This document shows, piece by piece, positions 46,009-53,695 of a stretch of DNA of 64,000 nt. The number at the start of each line of letters is the position of its first letter. The first letter of the stretch is position 1. The notes beneath the pieces are model-generated. The model was not told where the DNA came from. It made no database searches and worked only from the letters and a program-made list of their open reading frames with translations. The translations under genes were made by a program, and so were the position numbers. The stretch comes from Acidobacteriota bacterium (GTDB lineage Bacteria; Acidobacteriota; Terriglobia; Acidiferrales; UBA7541), in NCBI GenBank assembly GCA_013289855.1, contig JABCZD010000005.1, positions 124,001-188,000 of the forward strand, written 5' to 3'.

Positions 46009-47919
46009 ATGACGCGAACTTGCAGCGATCGCCGGGTGTCCCTGCTGGCGAAATTCGACAGGCATGTTTGGTGGAACATTTTTGTGGCGGTGCTGCTGGT
46101 GTGCGTGGCGTGCGGTTGCGAGGATGGTGGCAAGCCAGCGGTGCGGGCGCGCGTGCCAGCGTCTGGATTAGCGGCTACGGATGCGTCGGCGTCGATGATG
46201 GCGGGTGGCGAGACTCCTGGAGGGGGCGTAGCGGCGCAAGGCAAGTCTGGCGCTGCGACGCAGTCTGGCGCGATGCCCGGTGCGTTGCCGGGGTCACTGC
46301 CATTAACGAATCCTGCGGCGCGGGCGAGCGTGTCGCTGCTGCCGGCCGTGCCGGGCGGGAAAGAGTATTTGGCGGCGGTGGTGGAGGCGAAGTTCGCGTC
46401 CGGGGAACAGAATTATCGCGCCGGGCATTTGGAGGCGGCGCGCAAGGATTTTGACGACGCGGTGGACTGGATACTGGAGAGCGGGTACGACCCAGCGGCA
46501 GACAAGCGATTGAATGAACTGTTTCACCGCGTGGTGGATACGGTGTATTCGTACGAGTTGCAGGCGTTTCGCGCGGGGGATGGTTTTAGCGAGCCACCGG
46601 CGGTGCCCGCGGCGATCGATGAAGTTGCGGAGATGACCTTTCCGGTGGATCCGCAATTGAAAGCGCGCGCCGAAGAAGCGGCTAAAAATATTTCGCATGA
46701 CTTGCCGCTGACGGTGAACGATGAAGTGTTGTCGTTTTTGAATTTTTTCCAGACGCCACGCGGACGGGCGATTGTTGAGACTGGTTTGCGGCGAGCCGGG
46801 CGGTACCGCGAGATGATTCAACGGGTGCTCGGTGAAGAAGGCGTGCCGCAGGATTTGATTTATCTGGCGCAGGCGGAGAGCGCGTTTCAGCCGCTGGCGC
46901 TGTCGCGGGCCGGGGCGCGGGGGATTTGGCAATTCGTGGCGTGGCGCGGCAATGAGTACGGATTGAAACATACCTGGTGGGTGGACGACCGGCAGGATCC
47001 CGAGAAGGCCACGCGGGCGGCGGCGCATCATTTACGAGATTTGTACGGGATGTTCGGCGACTGGTATCTGGCGATGGCGGCGTACAACTGCGGCCCGGGC
47101 AACGTGTCGAAGGCGGTGGAGCGTACCGGGTACGCGGACTTTTGGGAGTTGTACCGCCGCAATGTGCTGCCCAACGAGACCAAGAACTACGTGCCGATTA
47201 TTCTGGCGCTGACGTTGATTGCCAAGGACGCCGCGCACTATGGAATCCATGTGGACCCGGATCCTCCGGTGCCATACGACGTGGTGAAGCCGGGGCGGGC
47301 GATTGATTTGCGGCTGGTGGCGGAAACGATTGATGTGGATGTGGAGACGCTGCATGCGCTGAATCCGGCGTTGCTCCGGCTGGCCACGCCGGATGATCCG
47401 GGCTTTGAGATGCACTTGCCGGTGGGCACGGCGGCGCGATTCTCCGCAGAGATCGCGGATATACCGCCGGAGAAGTGGGTGAGCTGGCGGCGGCATCGCG
47501 TGGCGCCGGACGAGACGCTGGCTTCCATTGCCAAGAAATATAAGGTGACGCCGGCGGCGATTGCGGAAGCGAACAATTTGGAGCACGGGGCGAGGCTGGA
47601 GGCGGGGGAAAAGTTGATTATTCCGGCGGCGCGGGCGCAAGCGGAAGCCACGCGCCGGCTGGTGAGTTACCGGGTGCGCAAGGGCGACACGTTCTTGGGG
47701 ATTGCGGACCGCTTCAGCGTGGATGCGGACGATTTGAAGAAGTGGAACCGGCTGAAGGCCAATAAAGTGAGCCGCGGGATGGTGCTGCGGATTTACACGC
47801 TGGGTGGGGCGCCGGAGGCGGCGCCGGCGCACAGAGCGCAGTCCACGGCGAAGAAGAAAAGTCACCGCGCCGGGACGGCGGCGGCGCAGACGGGCGCGCC
47901 ATCCGGGAACCACAACTGA
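46009..47919 (+). CDS. MltD-like lytic transglycosylase lipoprotein with LysM repeats
   Basis: 636 aa. A hydrophobic signal with lipobox VACGC marks a lipoprotein. After an Ala/Gly-rich linker comes an SLT domain with catalytic Glu290 (LAQAESAFQPLALS, then GARGIWQF and AYNCGPGNVSKAV). The C-terminal part has two clear LysM modules (VAPDETLASIAKKYKVTPAAIAEANN and RKGDTFLGIADRFSVDADDLKKWN as key phrases). It cleaves glycan strands of peptidoglycan with 1,6-anhydro products. The ATG at 46009 puts the signal peptide near the N-terminus; the frame is open back to 45811. A TTGACC/TACCAT pair (45973-46002) may be the promoter. Confidence 0.92.
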   Translation: MTRTCSDRRVSLLAKFDRHVWWNIFVAVLLVCVACGCEDGGKPAVRARVPASGLAATDASASMMAGGETPGGGVAAQGKSGAATQSGAMPGALPGSLPLTNPAARASVSLLPAVPGGKEYLAAVVEAKFASGEQNYRAGHLEAARKDFDDAVDWILESGYDPAADKRLNELFHRVVDTVYSYELQAFRAGDGFSEPPAVPAAIDEVAEMTFPVDPQLKARAEEAAKNISHDLPLTVNDEVLSFLNFFQTPRGRAIVETGLRRAGRYREMIQRVLGEEGVPQDLIYLAQAESAFQPLALSRAGARGIWQFVAWRGNEYGLKHTWWVDDRQDPEKATRAAAHHLRDLYGMFGDWYLAMAAYNCGPGNVSKAVERTGYADFWELYRRNVLPNETKNYVPIILALTLIAKDAAHYGIHVDPDPPVPYDVVKPGRAIDLRLVAETIDVDVETLHALNPALLRLATPDDPGFEMHLPVGTAARFSAEIADIPPEKWVSWRRHRVAPDETLASIAKKYKVTPAAIAEANNLEHGARLEAGEKLIIPAARAQAEATRRLVSYRVRKGDTFLGIADRFSVDADDLKKWNRLKANKVSRGMVLRIYTLGGAPEAAPAHRAQSTAKKKSHRAGTAAAQTGAPSGNHN

Positions 47920-48015
47920 TGCGGTTGCGCTGAGCGGAGAAGTGCCGGCGCAGTGGTTCACGAAAGCGGGCGCGTTAGCTGGTCACCTTTCCTGCCAATT
48001 TTATCCTGGTTAGTA

Positions 48016-48141
48016 AGAGCGTAGTGTTCATGTGCGCTGCCAGAGCGTGGTTTTTGCCGATGCTAGAGCGGAGTGCTTGACAAATACCGCGGGAGTGCGA
48101 TAACAACGCGAAAGGCTTTTTCCAAGCGCGCCAGAGCGTGG
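48016..48141 (+). repeat. Four direct repeats of AGAGCGTGG-like 9-mers
   Basis: Copies at 48016-48024 (AGAGCGTAG), 48042-48050 (AGAGCGTGG), 48065-48073 (AGAGCGGAG) and 48133-48141 (AGAGCGTGG), spaced 26, 23 and 68 bp. The last three surround a promoter-like sequence upstream of the charge-segregated gene, so they may be binding sites. Confidence 0.45.
48077..48104 (+). promoter_or_regulatory. Putative sigma70-type promoter
   Basis: A perfect TTGACA (48077-48082) with GATAAC (48099-48104) at a 16-bp spacer, about 100 bp upstream of the gene at 48206. Confidence 0.55.
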
Positions 48142-48205
48142 AACTCCGTGCGCCGCAGAAGGTCTCGGATTGCGCTGCATCTAATTCGCCCCAGGGGAGG
48201 ATGGC

Positions 48206-48574
48206 ATGGATTTTGAAAAAGATAGTTTCGAGGAAGACGAGCTGGCGCCTTTGGAGGAGGAAGAACTGGGGGTCGAGGCCGATGAGATCGGCGATACCGA
48301 AGAAGAAGAGGAATTGAGCATCACCGAGGAGGAGCCGGAAGGACCGCCGCCTCCACGGGTGAAGACCACGGTTAAGGATGCGGCCAAGTCCGCGCCACGG
48401 GTGGCGGCACCGCCGGCCGCGCGTGTGGCGGCTGCTGCGCCGGCCAAAGCGGCGAAGAAGTCTAAGAAGGCGGTGAAAAAGGCCGCGCCCAAGAAAGCGG
48501 CAGGAAAAGCCAAGGCGAAGAAAAAAGCGGTGAAAAAGCCTGCGAAGAAGGCCGCCAAAAAGAAGCGCCGGTAA
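48206..48574 (+). CDS. Histone-H1-like charge-segregated protein
   Basis: 122 aa with two opposite halves. Residues 1-48 are extremely acidic (many Glu/Asp, e.g. EEDELAPLEEEELG). Residues about 55-122 are Lys/Ala/Pro-rich with KKA-type repeats (AKKSKKAVKKAAPKKAAGKAK) and end in KKKRR. The basic half is like the C-terminal tail of histone H1 and of bacterial H1-like proteins (AlgR3/HupS-type tails) that bind DNA or RNA non-specifically. The acidic half could mask it or bind a partner. No folded domain. The ATG has a strong GGAGGATGGC upstream, and a terminator follows at 48613, so it is a single-gene unit. Confidence 0.82.
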   Translation: MDFEKDSFEEDELAPLEEEELGVEADEIGDTEEEEELSITEEEPEGPPPPRVKTTVKDAAKSAPRVAAPPAARVAAAAPAKAAKKSKKAVKKAAPKKAAGKAKAKKKAVKKPAKKAAKKKRR

Positions 48575-48612
48575 TTTTTCAGCGCGCCAGGAATGGCGCG
48601 TACCGTCTAATG

Positions 48613-48647
48613 CCAGGCCCCGGGAAGGCTCCGGGGCTTGGCCTGTT
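48613..48647 (+). terminator. Rho-independent terminator
   Basis: CCCCGG pairs with CCGGGG around a 7-nt loop, flanked by CAGG/CCTG pairing with a bulge, followed by GTTTTG. It ends the H1-like gene. Confidence 0.65.
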
Positions 48648-48804
48648 TTGGGTGTGCGAGGTTCTGCGTGGTACGCGAGGGGCGGGCGAAGATTCCCAAT
48701 GTGCGGAAGGGCGGAACGTCGAATCGGGAATTTTGCTGTAGGTTGTCAGGCATACTTGCTCTGGACGCCAAGTACCATTAGCATACCCGCGAGCACAACC
48801 TGCT

Positions 48805-49743
48805 ATGTTGCGAGCCCTCGAACAGATACGGCGGATGCGCGGCGGAGCGCAGTCGCATTTGATGCGCTGTTCGGACGGGCATTATTACGTAATCAAATTC
48901 CAAAATAACCCACAGCATGGCCGGATCCTGGTGAACGAAATGCTGGGAACCAGGCTGGCGGCGAGGCTGGGGTTGCCGACCACGCCGGTGGCGGTGGTGG
49001 AGGTTTCGGAGGAACTGATCCGCCTGACGCCGGAGCTGTGCGTGGAGCTGCCGCGCTCGCGGATTCCATGCCAGGCTGGGCTGCAGTTTGGTTCGCGTTT
49101 TCCGGGCGACCCGCGGCGGCTGGCGCTGCACGATTTTCTGCCGGATGAACAGTTGCGCGAGGTGGCCAACCTGCACGATTTTGCGGGCATGCTGGTGTTT
49201 GACAAGTGGACCTGCAACACCAATGGGCGGCAGACGCTGTTTTATTTGCAGGAAGGTTTGCGAGCACAGAATTTCGAGCGGCCGCCTGGCGAGGCGGAGG
49301 GCCGTTCTTCGTGGTCGCGACCCGACGTGGCGGGTCCGCCGCCCTCGGCACTGCGCGCGGAATTTGGCGAGGTGGGCGGGGGCGAAGTTGCGCCGGTGAT
49401 GCCGCGGTACGAAACAAAAATGATCGATCAGGGATTTTGTTTTAATGCCGGAGAGTGGACGTTTCCGGATGCGCCGCTGCGCGGCTTGTATACGAGGAAT
49501 CGCGTGTATCAGGGCGTGACCGGGATGGAATCGTTCGCGCCATGGTTGACGCGGCTCGAAAAAGGCTTGGGGGAAAAAGTGCTGGACGAGCTCAGCCGCG
49601 AGATTCCGCCGGAGTGGTACGCAGACGACTATGATGCATTGTTGCGGTTGCTGGAGCAGTTGCACGGCAGGCGCGCGCGTGTGCCGGAGCTTATTTTGCA
49701 ATCCAAACAATCCAGCCGGCAGCCGTTTCCGAATTGGATATAG
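48805..49743 (+). CDS. HipA_2-like kinase-fold protein
   Basis: 312 aa resembling the HipA-like kinase family PF20613. The N-terminal strand pair carries the nucleotide-binding lysine K31 (HYYVIKFQNN), then NEMLGTRLAARLGLPTTPVAVVEV. The catalytic loop reads FDKWTCNTNGRQTLF: the position of the HipA catalytic Asp is Asn140. The metal-binding Asp of the DFG-like motif is kept as D208 (MIDQGFCFN). The Gly/Pro-rich insertion at 155-190 is variable in the family. Possible promoter TTGCTC/TAGCAT at 48756-48784. It is followed directly by a DUF3037 gene, a recurrent pairing. Activity and target are unknown. Confidence 0.8.
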   Translation: MLRALEQIRRMRGGAQSHLMRCSDGHYYVIKFQNNPQHGRILVNEMLGTRLAARLGLPTTPVAVVEVSEELIRLTPELCVELPRSRIPCQAGLQFGSRFPGDPRRLALHDFLPDEQLREVANLHDFAGMLVFDKWTCNTNGRQTLFYLQEGLRAQNFERPPGEAEGRSSWSRPDVAGPPPSALRAEFGEVGGGEVAPVMPRYETKMIDQGFCFNAGEWTFPDAPLRGLYTRNRVYQGVTGMESFAPWLTRLEKGLGEKVLDELSREIPPEWYADDYDALLRLLEQLHGRRARVPELILQSKQSSRQPFPNWI

Positions 49744-49755
49744 GTGGGACGCAGA

Positions 49756-50625
49756 ATGGAAATCGCCAATAAATCCGACAGCGAAAAAAGCTTTGTCTAT
49801 CACGTTGTGCGATATAGCCCCAGCCTGGTGCGGGACGAGTGGGTCAATATCGGCGTGCTGCTATTCGAAGCGAGCACCGGGGCAAGAAAGTTTCGCTTGA
49901 TCGAAGAACCCAAGGAATTTGCGCGGGTGCGGCGCCTGCATCCGCAGGCGGATGAAGAGGTCTTGCTTAAACTGCGCGACGACCTGGAAAATCGCTTCGC
50001 AGAGTTCTTGACCTCGCCGCCGCTCAAGCCAGACGGCGCGATCAATGAAAACCCGAGTTGGCAGCAGATACTGGGGAAGTGGGACGACACGCTCTCGAAC
50101 GTAATTCAGCTCGCATCACCGAAAGGTGACATCGCCAGGGATTTGGATGAGGAAATGGAACGCTTGTACAACGATCATGTGGCGCCACAAACCGCGGCGT
50201 CGCGCGTCGGCGCGCCGGGCAGCCGAGCCTCGTTGCGCGGCTACTGCGGGCAGGTCTTCCGACAAGCACAACTGTGGAACCGGCTGGAAAAATCCGTGCG
50301 CGTAGCACCGTATACCTTTCCGGGTGATCCAATGCGCATCGACTACAGTTACCGCCGCAACGGCACGCGTGGCTTCGTGCAGACGCTGTCCGTTTCGCGC
50401 TCTCCGGCGGACGCCAAACTGCTGGCTTACACTGCGGAGCACATTGCCGCCAAGTCTGATTTGGCAACGGAATTTACCGCCGTGATCGATGTGCCCTTGC
50501 TGCCGAAGAACGAACGGCACCGGTTCGTAGGAGATACATTGCGCTCCGCAGGGATTGAGCCGGTGCCGCTGGAAGGTTTTGCCGTGTGGGTCGCCAGACT
50601 AAAACCGCAACTGCCGGTGCAATAG
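49756..50625 (+). CDS. DUF3037-domain protein, partner of the HipA_2-like gene
   Basis: 289 aa. The N-terminal DUF3037 domain is recognisable by SFVYHVVRYSPSLVRDEWVNIGVLLFEASTG (tyrosine/arginine start, E/D-W-V-N-I-G-V-L-L core) and extends to about residue 120. The C-terminal half has no named family. The ATG at 49756 lies 12 bp after the HipA_2 stop with AGGTGG upstream; a GTG at 49744 would add four residues. The two genes are clearly one operon. DUF3037 has no known biochemical activity; association with HipA-like kinases suggests a functional module. Confidence 0.8.
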   Translation: MEIANKSDSEKSFVYHVVRYSPSLVRDEWVNIGVLLFEASTGARKFRLIEEPKEFARVRRLHPQADEEVLLKLRDDLENRFAEFLTSPPLKPDGAINENPSWQQILGKWDDTLSNVIQLASPKGDIARDLDEEMERLYNDHVAPQTAASRVGAPGSRASLRGYCGQVFRQAQLWNRLEKSVRVAPYTFPGDPMRIDYSYRRNGTRGFVQTLSVSRSPADAKLLAYTAEHIAAKSDLATEFTAVIDVPLLPKNERHRFVGDTLRSAGIEPVPLEGFAVWVARLKPQLPVQ

Positions 50626-50670
50626 TAGCTGGCAAGCGCCGGGGAAAATCCCTGCACGCCATTTCGTGAT

Positions 50671-50709
50671 CAAAAGAAAACGGCCTCCGCAAAAATGCCG
50701 GAGGCCGTT
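50671..50709 (-). terminator. Rho-independent terminator of the dehydrogenase operon
   Basis: AACGGCCTCCG and CGGAGGCCGTT form an 11-bp perfect stem (50679-50709). On the minus strand it is followed by TTCTTTTG. A second small hairpin (CGAGCG/CGCTCG, 50710-50724) lies between it and the E2 stop codon. Confidence 0.8.
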
Positions 50710-50732
50710 CGAGCGTCGCGCTCGAAAAAAAA

Positions 50733-52157
50733 CTACAGGAGCGGCTCGCTCCAGTTTTCCAGCGTCTCCTTCACTTTATGTAAAAACTGGTGGGCGATGG
50801 CGCCGTCCACCACGCGGTGGTCGTAGCTCAGCGTGACGTAGCACATGCTGCGGATGGCGATGGAATCGTTGATGACCACCGGGCGCTTTTCGATGGCGCC
50901 GAGGCCCAGAATGCCCACGTTGGGCTGGCTGATGACGGGAAGTCCGAACAGGCCACCAAAAACTCCCGGGTTGGTTATTGAAAAGGTGCCTTCCTGCACT
51001 TCCTCGGGCTTCAGTTTTTTCGTGCGCGCGCGTTCCGCCAGATCGTTCATGGTGCGCTGGATGCCCAGGATGTTTTTTTCGTCGGCGTGTTTGACCACGG
51101 GAACCAGCAGGCCCCAATCGAGCGCCACGGCGATGCCAATGTTGATTTCCTTGTGGATGATCACGTTGGTGCCGTCCAGCGAAGCGTTCAGCGTGGGGAA
51201 AGCGCGCAGGCCGGCAACCGCGGCTTTGACGAAAAAGGGCATGAAGGTGAGCTTGGTGCCGTTGCGCTTTTCAAACTCATCCTTCGATTTGGCGCGTAAG
51301 GTGGCGATTTTGGTCATGTCGATTTCGTCGACGGAGTACACGTGCGGCGAAACGCGTTTGGAAGCCACCATGTGTTCGCCGATACGCTGGCGCATCACGC
51401 TCATGGGCGAGACTTCGTAGTCGCCGAAATAGAGTTTTTCGCGCGGAACGGCGGATTCGAAGGCCACATGCGCCTGTCCACCGGACGACGGAGGAGGCGG
51501 CGGAGCTGCTGGACGCGACGCGGCGTGGCTTGCGGGAGCTGCCGGCGCTTCGTAGGCGGCTTCGAGCTGCTCTTCGGTTTCTTCTTCGTACAGCGCGGCC
51601 GCACTTGTTACGCTGGCGCCGCCACCGGCGATCGCGGCCTCAATGTCTTGCTTGCTGATGCGGCCGCCCGCGCCGGTGCCGGCCAATGTGCTGAGATCGA
51701 TGCCGTGTTCTTTGGCCATGCGGCGCACCAGCGGCGAGCTGTGAATGCGCTCTTTAGCGGGCTGCGCTCCCTGCGGTGCCGCCGCGGCGGGCGCGGGGGC
51801 TGGACGCGCGGGCGGTGGCGGGACCGGAGGAGTGGCTTGGGCCTTCGGAGCTGCCGGAGCCGCGGCCTTCGGTGCTTCCACTTTCGGCGGCGCCGCGGGG
51901 GCGACCGCTGTTGCGGCGCCGGCGCCATCGATCACGCCGACGACGGTCTGAATGGGCACGGTCTGGCCTTCGTTTACTTTAATTTCTTTCAGCACGCCGG
52001 CGGACGGCGAGGGAATCTCCGCGTCGACCTTGTCCGTGGAGATTTCAAAGAGCGGCTCGTCGCGCTCCACTTTGTCACCGGGCTTCTTCAGCCACTTGGT
52101 GATCGTTCCTTCAAAAATACTTTCGCCCATCTGCGGCATTACGATGTCAACGGCCAT
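50733..52157 (-). CDS. 2-oxoacid dehydrogenase E2 acyltransferase
   Basis: 474-aa core of a 2-oxoacid dehydrogenase complex; it transfers the acyl group from lipoamide to CoA. Domains: one lipoyl domain (1-80, lipoylated Lys in EISTDKVDAEIPSP), a Pro/Ala-rich swinging linker, the E1/E3-binding domain (about 140-175, SSPLVRRMAKEHGIDLSTLAGTG), a second linker and the catalytic domain ending with SYDHRVVDG (catalytic His/Asp near 447). It could serve a branched-chain, pyruvate or oxoglutarate complex; with separate E1 alpha/beta a pyruvate or branched-chain type is favoured over oxoglutarate. ATG preceded by AGGAGA about 9 nt away. Confidence 0.94.
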   Translation of the reverse strand: MAVDIVMPQMGESIFEGTITKWLKKPGDKVERDEPLFEISTDKVDAEIPSPSAGVLKEIKVNEGQTVPIQTVVGVIDGAGAATAVAPAAPPKVEAPKAAAPAAPKAQATPPVPPPPARPAPAPAAAAPQGAQPAKERIHSSPLVRRMAKEHGIDLSTLAGTGAGGRISKQDIEAAIAGGGASVTSAAALYEEETEEQLEAAYEAPAAPASHAASRPAAPPPPPSSGGQAHVAFESAVPREKLYFGDYEVSPMSVMRQRIGEHMVASKRVSPHVYSVDEIDMTKIATLRAKSKDEFEKRNGTKLTFMPFFVKAAVAGLRAFPTLNASLDGTNVIIHKEINIGIAVALDWGLLVPVVKHADEKNILGIQRTMNDLAERARTKKLKPEEVQEGTFSITNPGVFGGLFGLPVISQPNVGILGLGAIEKRPVVINDSIAIRSMCYVTLSYDHRVVDGAIAHQFLHKVKETLENWSEPLL

Positions 52158-52194
52158 GGCGTTCGTTCTCCTGTAAAGCTTCTTAAATCTAATT

Positions 52195-52635
52195 CTATCT
52201 TCCGTCCCACTTGCGGCTTCGCATCAGAGCTTGTGTAACGGGATCAACCTCAGGACGCTTAATGCAATCGTCGTGCGCGATGAACTCCACATCGTATCCG
52301 CGTCTCTCGGGTCTGAACCAGGGTTCTCTTGGTTTACGGCCAATGACGCCGTAAAATACCCATTCCTTACATTCGATTTCATACCCGCAAAGGCTGCAGT
52401 TATATGGTTGTTCCTGAGCCTTAATTTCGATGTCGAATTCTTTGTCGCCGCGCCCGTCGTGAAAGCTGATTTTTGGGCACTTCCGAATACAGGTCTCATG
52501 CCATTTACCTAGAACCGCCCAGTGGTCCCGATATGTAGGCGTTATCGCTGGTCCGAAATAACGCCCTCTTGCTAACTGAAAAATTGGTTGCCCGACTTCG
52601 AGAGGCTTAGGGCACACAGGACACCGTAGCGGCAT
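52195..52635 (-). CDS. Zinc-ribbon-like hypothetical protein inside the dehydrogenase operon
   Basis: 146 aa with no recognised family. Likely zinc ligands: C-P-V-C at the start (LRCPVCPK), H-E-T-C and C near the middle (KWHETCIRKC), C-S-L-C (YNCSLCGYE) and HDDC near the C-terminus. This resembles two to three treble-clef or ribbon sites with Trp/Tyr/Phe-rich sequence between. The ATG at 52633-52635 has GAGAGG upstream and lies 22 bp after the E1 beta stop codon; a longer start at 52689 would overlap E1 beta. Base composition is lower in GC than the neighbouring dehydrogenase genes, which suggests a later insertion. Its role in the operon is unknown. Confidence 0.72.
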   Translation of the reverse strand: MPLRCPVCPKPLEVGQPIFQLARGRYFGPAITPTYRDHWAVLGKWHETCIRKCPKISFHDGRGDKEFDIEIKAQEQPYNCSLCGYEIECKEWVFYGVIGRKPREPWFRPERRGYDVEFIAHDDCIKRPEVDPVTQALMRSRKWDGR

Positions 52636-52657
52636 AGGCCTCTCAATCTCTGATATC

Positions 52658-53692
52658 TCAATATTTCGCCAATTCCTTGGCGGCGGCAAAAACTTTTTTG
52701 GCGTTGGGCAGGAAATATTCTTCCAGAGTCGGCGCGTATGGCACCGGGGTATCGAGCGCGGTCACGCGCATCAGCGGGCCGTCAAGATAGCCAAAGGCTT
52801 TTTCGCAAAGCACGGCGGCAATTTCGCCGGCGATGCCACCGGTTTTGGTGTCTTCATGGACCACCAGACAGCGATTCGTTTTTTTGACCGATTCGAGAAT
52901 CGTTTCTTCGTCGAGCGGCTGCAGCGTGCGCAGGTCGATGACTTCGGCTTCGATGCCCTCTTTTGCCAATGCTTCGGCGGCTTCGAGCGAGGTGTGCATC
53001 ATGGCCGCATACGAGACGATGGTTAGATGCTTTCCCTCGCGGCGGACGATGGCTTTACCGAGCGGCACGGTGTAATCGCCTTGCGGTAACACTTCTTTGA
53101 TGCGGCGATAGAGATATTTGTGCTCGAAGAACAGAACCGGGTTGTTGTCGCGAATCGCGGATTTCAAAAGCCCTTTGGCGTCGTACGGCGTGGAAGGATA
53201 AACGACCTTCAAACCCGGAGTATGCACAAAATACATTTCTGGATTGGCGGAGTGAAACGGGCCGCCATGCACGCCGCCGCCGGAAGGCCCGCGCACCACG
53301 ATGGGGGCGGGAGCGTTCCACAGGTAGTGTCCCTTGGCCACGAAATTGGTCAGCTGATTGAAACAGCAGGCGATGAAATCGATGAACTGCATCTCCGCGA
53401 TGGGACGCAGGCCGAGATAGCTCATGCCGCAGGCTGCGCCGATGATGGCGCTTTCGCTGATGGGCGTGTCGATTACGCGTTCCCAGCCGAAGCGTTCGAG
53501 CAGGCCTTCGCTGGTCTTGAAGGCTCCGCCGTAAACGCCAACGTCTTCGCCCAGCAGTACCACGGCAGGATCGCGCTCCATCTCTTCATACATGGCCTGC
53601 TTGATGGCTTCGAGAAAGGTGACCGGCTCGCTTTGCCCGTTGCTGCCGTTTGCCGCTGCGCCGTTGGCGGAGGATTTTTTCGTTTCGGCCAT
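52658..53692 (-). CDS. 2-oxoacid dehydrogenase E1 component, beta subunit
   Basis: 344 aa. Together with E1 alpha it forms the thiamine-diphosphate-dependent decarboxylase. Family blocks: GEDVGVYGGAFKTSEGL (ThDP-binding Glu region), GLRPIAEMQFIDF, GHYLWNAPAPIVVRGPSGGGVHGGPFHS (cation site and loop), and EVIDLRTLQPLDEETI, with LVVHEDTKTGGIAGEIAA near the end. The N-terminal 20 residues are Ser/Ala/Asn-rich. ATG at 53690-53692 with GGAG 7 nt upstream. It starts 4 bp after the E1 alpha stop codon, consistent with translational coupling. Confidence 0.95.
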   Translation of the reverse strand: MAETKKSSANGAAANGSNGQSEPVTFLEAIKQAMYEEMERDPAVVLLGEDVGVYGGAFKTSEGLLERFGWERVIDTPISESAIIGAACGMSYLGLRPIAEMQFIDFIACCFNQLTNFVAKGHYLWNAPAPIVVRGPSGGGVHGGPFHSANPEMYFVHTPGLKVVYPSTPYDAKGLLKSAIRDNNPVLFFEHKYLYRRIKEVLPQGDYTVPLGKAIVRREGKHLTIVSYAAMMHTSLEAAEALAKEGIEAEVIDLRTLQPLDEETILESVKKTNRCLVVHEDTKTGGIAGEIAAVLCEKAFGYLDGPLMRVTALDTPVPYAPTLEEYFLPNAKKVFAAAKELAKY

Positions 53693-53695
53693 GGG

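Noticed and set aside
48778..49803. 341-codon minus-strand frame over the HipA_2-like gene
   Set aside because: Gln/Arg/His-rich shadow with no motif; the sense frame matches a known family and has coupling with DUF3037.
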